Of a stretch of DNA of 8,867 nt, positions 7,093 through 8,867 are shown piece by piece (within the stretch, counting starts at the first letter, position 1; every line of letters begins with the position of its first letter). A program made the position numbers and the translations under genes. This stretch comes from Phytoactinopolyspora endophytica. GTDB taxonomy: Bacteria > Actinomycetota > Actinomycetes > Jiangellales > Jiangellaceae. The stretch is from the NCBI RefSeq assembly GCF_004138495.1, contig NZ_ML142871.1:52355-61221 (forward strand), in the 5' to 3' direction. The notes below the pieces were generated by a model, which saw only the letters and a list, made by a program, of their open reading frames with translations, was not told the origin of the DNA and ran no database searches.

Positions 7093-7281
7093 ACACCCGC
7101 TTGAAGATTGGCCCGGCCGGAGGGCAGAAGAGCTCAAGGCTCGCAAACAGGTCAGCGCTCAAGGCGCGACAAGCCACATCTGGCCGGTTTCCTCCCCGTA
7201 GCTCAGGACCGAAGCCTCCCCCACTTTGCCCCGGTCTCCGTTACTGCAAGTTGCGCGAGACGCGGCCGGAAGGCGGACGAA

Positions 7282-8160
7282 CTAGGTGGACGTCAACATC
7301 AAGCTTGACGCACCGACTGTTCGTGCGATAGTTGCTTGGCCCCCAACTCTGACTGGGTGTTCCAGGTGGGTCTTGTCGATGGTTGCCGTGATGGTGGATG
7401 GGTTGCCGAGGAGATCGCCCATGTCGATAGTGAGGCGGTCCGTGCCGAATCGGGCCATGTGCGCGGCCAGGCAGGCTGTGCTGTTGGCATTGGCGATGTC
7501 CTCGGGGACGCCGATCGACGGGGCGAACATCCGAGCGGCTGCCCGGCCGTGCCGGTCCGGGATCGAGTAGGCGTAGCAGCCCAACAGGCCGTAGCGGTCG
7601 CAGGCGGCACGTAGCAGGGCGAACTCTGGGGAAAGGTCGGCCAACGCGGCGCGCGATCGGACTGGCAGGAGAAGCCTCGGCCGCCCATTCGAGGCCACGC
7701 AGGCGTTGCCGACGACGGCATCGTCAGCCAGGCCGAGGCCGGCTGTGACCGCCCTTAGCTCGGGTGCCTGGGCGACGCGCAGGTTCACCGGGCCCGGGTC
7801 GAACGACGCTGTCACGCTGTCGCGGTTTCGGATGGCCCAGCCTTCGAAGCTGCGGCTCGTCGTACACAGCACGGCGTGGTGGTCGCTGCCGCCTTCGCGT
7901 ATGGCGAGCAGCGCCAGGGCCGCGACGGTGCCGTGGCCGCAGGCAGGCAGTTCGCCTTCGGCGGTGAAGAACCGGAGCGAGTACGAGGCACGGCCGCGCT
8001 CAACTCCGGTGGCACGGATGAAGACGGCGTGCGAAGTGCCCAGTTCCCCGGGAATGCGGCATCGCTCCTCGTCGGTGAACGACGCTTCGTCGACCACCGC
8101 GGTCGGACTGCCGCCCCGGCCCTGCCGCTGACACGCGTCGATGACCACTACCTCGGGCAT
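7282..8160 (-). CDS. PhzF-family isomerase-like protein with atypical active site
   Basis: A 292-residue protein of the PhzF/diaminopimelate-epimerase-like fold, the size usual for the family. Landmarks: an N-terminal strand VVVIDACQRQG with GGSPTAVV in place of the usual GNP-x-AVV; FFTAEGELPACGHGTVAA (residues 64-81) with His76 corresponding to His74 of PhzF; and MFAPSIGVPED (211-221) with Asp221 corresponding to Asp208. The usual NLSET motif with catalytic Glu45 reads GTSHAV here, with His44 at the Glu position, and the usual DPxTGSA loop reads DIANANSTA. PhzF itself isomerises dihydro-hydroxyanthranilate in phenazine synthesis; most homologues have unknown substrates. Start ATG 8160 is chosen because it gives the family-typical N-terminus; the frame extends further upstream but that part is antisense to the NadC-like frame. 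The start lies within the end of the upstream ORF, so translation is probably coupled. Confidence 0.88.
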   Translation of the reverse strand: MPEVVVIDACQRQGRGGSPTAVVDEASFTDEERCRIPGELGTSHAVFIRATGVERGRASYSLRFFTAEGELPACGHGTVAALALLAIREGGSDHHAVLCTTSRSFEGWAIRNRDSVTASFDPGPVNLRVAQAPELRAVTAGLGLADDAVVGNACVASNGRPRLLLPVRSRAALADLSPEFALLRAACDRYGLLGCYAYSIPDRHGRAAARMFAPSIGVPEDIANANSTACLAAHMARFGTDRLTIDMGDLLGNPSTITATIDKTHLEHPVRVGGQATIARTVGASSLMLTST

Positions 8161-8432
8161 GGCACCGGGTCGGTCGTCAGCAGCATCGTCAGGTCCAGCG
8201 CGGGCGCGCCGTGCGTCAACGCGCCGACCGAGATGAGGTCGACTCCCGTCTCGGCAATGGCGCGGACGCTGTCCAGACGGACGGTGCCCGAGGCCTCCAG
8301 CAGGATCAGGGAGGCGTCGGCACGCTCGGCCCGGATCTTCACGACCATTTCGATGTCGGCCACCGGCATGTTGTCGAGCATGATCCAGCGGGCCCCGGCA
8401 TCGAGGGCCTCCTGTGAGGGGAACTCTGTCAT
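8148..8432 (-). pseudogene. nadC: C-terminal fragment of quinolinate phosphoribosyltransferase (NadC)
   Basis: The 94-residue ORF matches only the last third of NadC: EALDAGARWIMLDNM with the conserved Asp20, LLEASGTV (46-51; usual EASGGI), then AETGVDLISVGALTHG (60-75). Full NadC is about 280 residues; the N-terminal domain and the barrel part with the conserved Arg and Lys residues that bind quinolinate and PRPP are missing. An in-frame TAA lies eight codons before the ATG, and neighbouring frames upstream show no NadC sequence, so this is a deletion rather than a simple frameshift. Even so the ORF has an ATG, a GGAG site 10 bases ahead, normal codon bias and a 13-bp overlap with phzF. It cannot be an active QPRTase alone. 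It may be a decaying remnant or a retained short ORF with another role. Confidence 0.75.
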
Positions 8433-8513
8433 GGTCCGTGGTCTCCAGTCCTGTGGTTACGAGCCGAAAATCTGAGGTGTCCCGCGCGCGGACCGCTGTC
8501 AGAACCGGTTGCG
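8433..8513 (-). promoter_or_regulatory. Spacer between HxlR gene and nadC fragment with short palindromes
   Basis: This 81-bp spacer may hold a promoter for the nadC fragment and phzF. It contains perfect palindromes AACCGGTT (8503-8510) and CCGCGCGCGG (8482-8491). HxlR-type regulators bind inverted repeats near their own genes, so either could be an operator, but such short GC palindromes also occur by chance. No clear -35/-10 pair was found. Confidence 0.2.
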
Positions 8514-8867
8514 CTAGCCGTCGCCGGCACCCTCGGCGGCAGTGGACGGGGCGTCGGCAAGCTCGGCAGCCCACCGCCGCGACCACTCGATGACCGGACC
8601 GAGGGACTCGCGGGCGTCATGGCCGAGCGGGGTGAGGGTGTAGTTGCCGTCGCGCAGCACCTCGGCGAGCCGAGCCTCTTGGAGCTCTGTGAGCCGTTGC
8701 TGCAGGACGCTTGACGACATGCCGTCGCAGCGCCGCTGCAGGAGCCGGAAGCCGAGCGGCTCGTTCCCCAGCTCCCAGATGATGCGCAGAGTCCAGCGGC
8801 GCCCGAACAGGTCCAGTGCCGCCATCAACGATCGTCCCGTGGTGGAACCGCGGGCCGGCCGGCCCGG
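8514..8867 (-). CDS. HxlR-type winged-helix transcriptional regulator (N-terminus outside window)
   Basis: 117 residues are visible. The frame stays open to the window edge, and residues before the internal TTG/ATG at 8828/8825 read PARGSTTGRSLMAALDLFG, which continues naturally into the HxlR core, so the true start most likely lies beyond 8867. The core shows ALDLFGRRWTLRIIWEL, then LGFRLLQRRCDGMSSSVLQQ with the likely recognition helix (SSSVLQQRLTELQEA), a wing ending in YTLTPLGHDARE, and a final amphipathic helix (VIEWSRRWAAEL), as usual in this 100-150-residue DNA-binding family. HxlR regulators sense aldehydes, quinones or redox stress and often control a neighbouring enzyme gene. It is co-directional with the nadC fragment and phzF, 81 bp upstream, so it may control them. 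Confidence 0.88.
   Translation of the reverse strand, partial: PGRPARGSTTGRSLMAALDLFGRRWTLRIIWELGNEPLGFRLLQRRCDGMSSSVLQQRLTELQEARLAEVLRDGNYTLTPLGHDARESLGPVIEWSRRWAAELADAPSTAAEGAGDG

Larger units (their letters stand above)
6659..7281. other. 623-bp gap without an intact recognisable gene
   Basis: Six-frame reading gives only short frames, none with a recognisable complete domain. Three local features are annotated separately: a LexA-like palindrome at 6755-6770, a coding-like stretch on the + strand ending at 7058, and a hairpin at 7059-7092. The remainder (7093-7281) shows a 9-bp direct repeat, GCTCAAGGC at 7132-7140 and 7157-7165, and otherwise nothing I can name. No tRNA fold, transposase or terminator with a T-tract was found. 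The mix of a regulatory box and a gene tail suggests a decayed or deleted locus. Confidence 0.6.

Noticed and set aside
7132..7165. Direct repeat GCTCAAGGC x2
   Set aside because: Only 9 bp and two copies; no array, ends or flanking element to give it meaning.
7190..7281. Possible tRNA-like or transposase sequence in the gap
   Set aside because: A string like GTAGCTCAGGA recalls a tRNA D-arm, but no acceptor stem, anticodon arm or T-arm could be assembled, and no transposase motif appears.
8161..8586. N-terminal extension of the phzF frame to 8586
   Set aside because: The extra 142 residues are Arg/Gly/Pro-rich without family likeness and are an alternative frame of the NadC fragment and the spacer; ATG 8160 gives the normal PhzF N-terminus.

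Overview
This is high-GC DNA with strong G/C preference at third codon positions, short Shine-Dalgarno sites and a LexA-type palindrome of actinobacterial form. Together with the protein families present, this points to an actinobacterium. I cannot name the genus from the sequence. All gene assignments come from motifs and family patterns read by eye; no database search was possible.

Left part (1-4870, + strand): three consecutive genes that look like one operon. They encode an ALDH7-like aldehyde dehydrogenase (5' end outside the window), a single-chain fusion of the alpha and beta subunits of a branched-chain-type 2-oxoacid dehydrogenase E1, and a glutaryl-CoA dehydrogenase that overlaps the E1 stop codon by ATGA. 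Read together they fit the lower part of lysine catabolism: aminoadipate semialdehyde -> 2-aminoadipate -> 2-oxoadipate -> glutaryl-CoA -> crotonyl-CoA. The aminotransferase, E2 and E3 would lie elsewhere. Assigning the fused E1 to 2-oxoadipate is inference, and it is the most interesting metabolic hypothesis here.

Middle (4880-6658): a divergent pair. An NAD(P)-binding atypical SDR/NmrA-like protein lies on the - strand, convergent with the glutaryl-CoA dehydrogenase gene and only 9 bp from it. An ECF sigma factor with a fused SnoaL-like C-terminal domain (ECF41/ECF56 type) lies on the + strand. The 102-bp intergenic space holds two inverted repeats. An oxidoreductase/epimerase beside such a sigma factor is the usual arrangement for this group.

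Gap (6659-7281): about 620 bp with no convincing intact gene. It holds an orphan LexA-like palindrome, a stretch that looks like the 3' remnant of a coding sequence, and a striking 34-nt two-tier hairpin.

Right part (7282-8867, - strand): an HxlR-type regulator (N-terminus outside the window), then an ORF carrying only the C-terminal third of quinolinate phosphoribosyltransferase (NadC), which overlaps by 13 bp the start of a PhzF-family gene. The PhzF protein has lost the usual catalytic glutamate (His in its place) and has a rewritten C-terminal active-site loop. This small cluster is the best candidate for something undescribed, or for an eroding locus. No tRNA, rRNA, CRISPR array or insertion sequence was seen.
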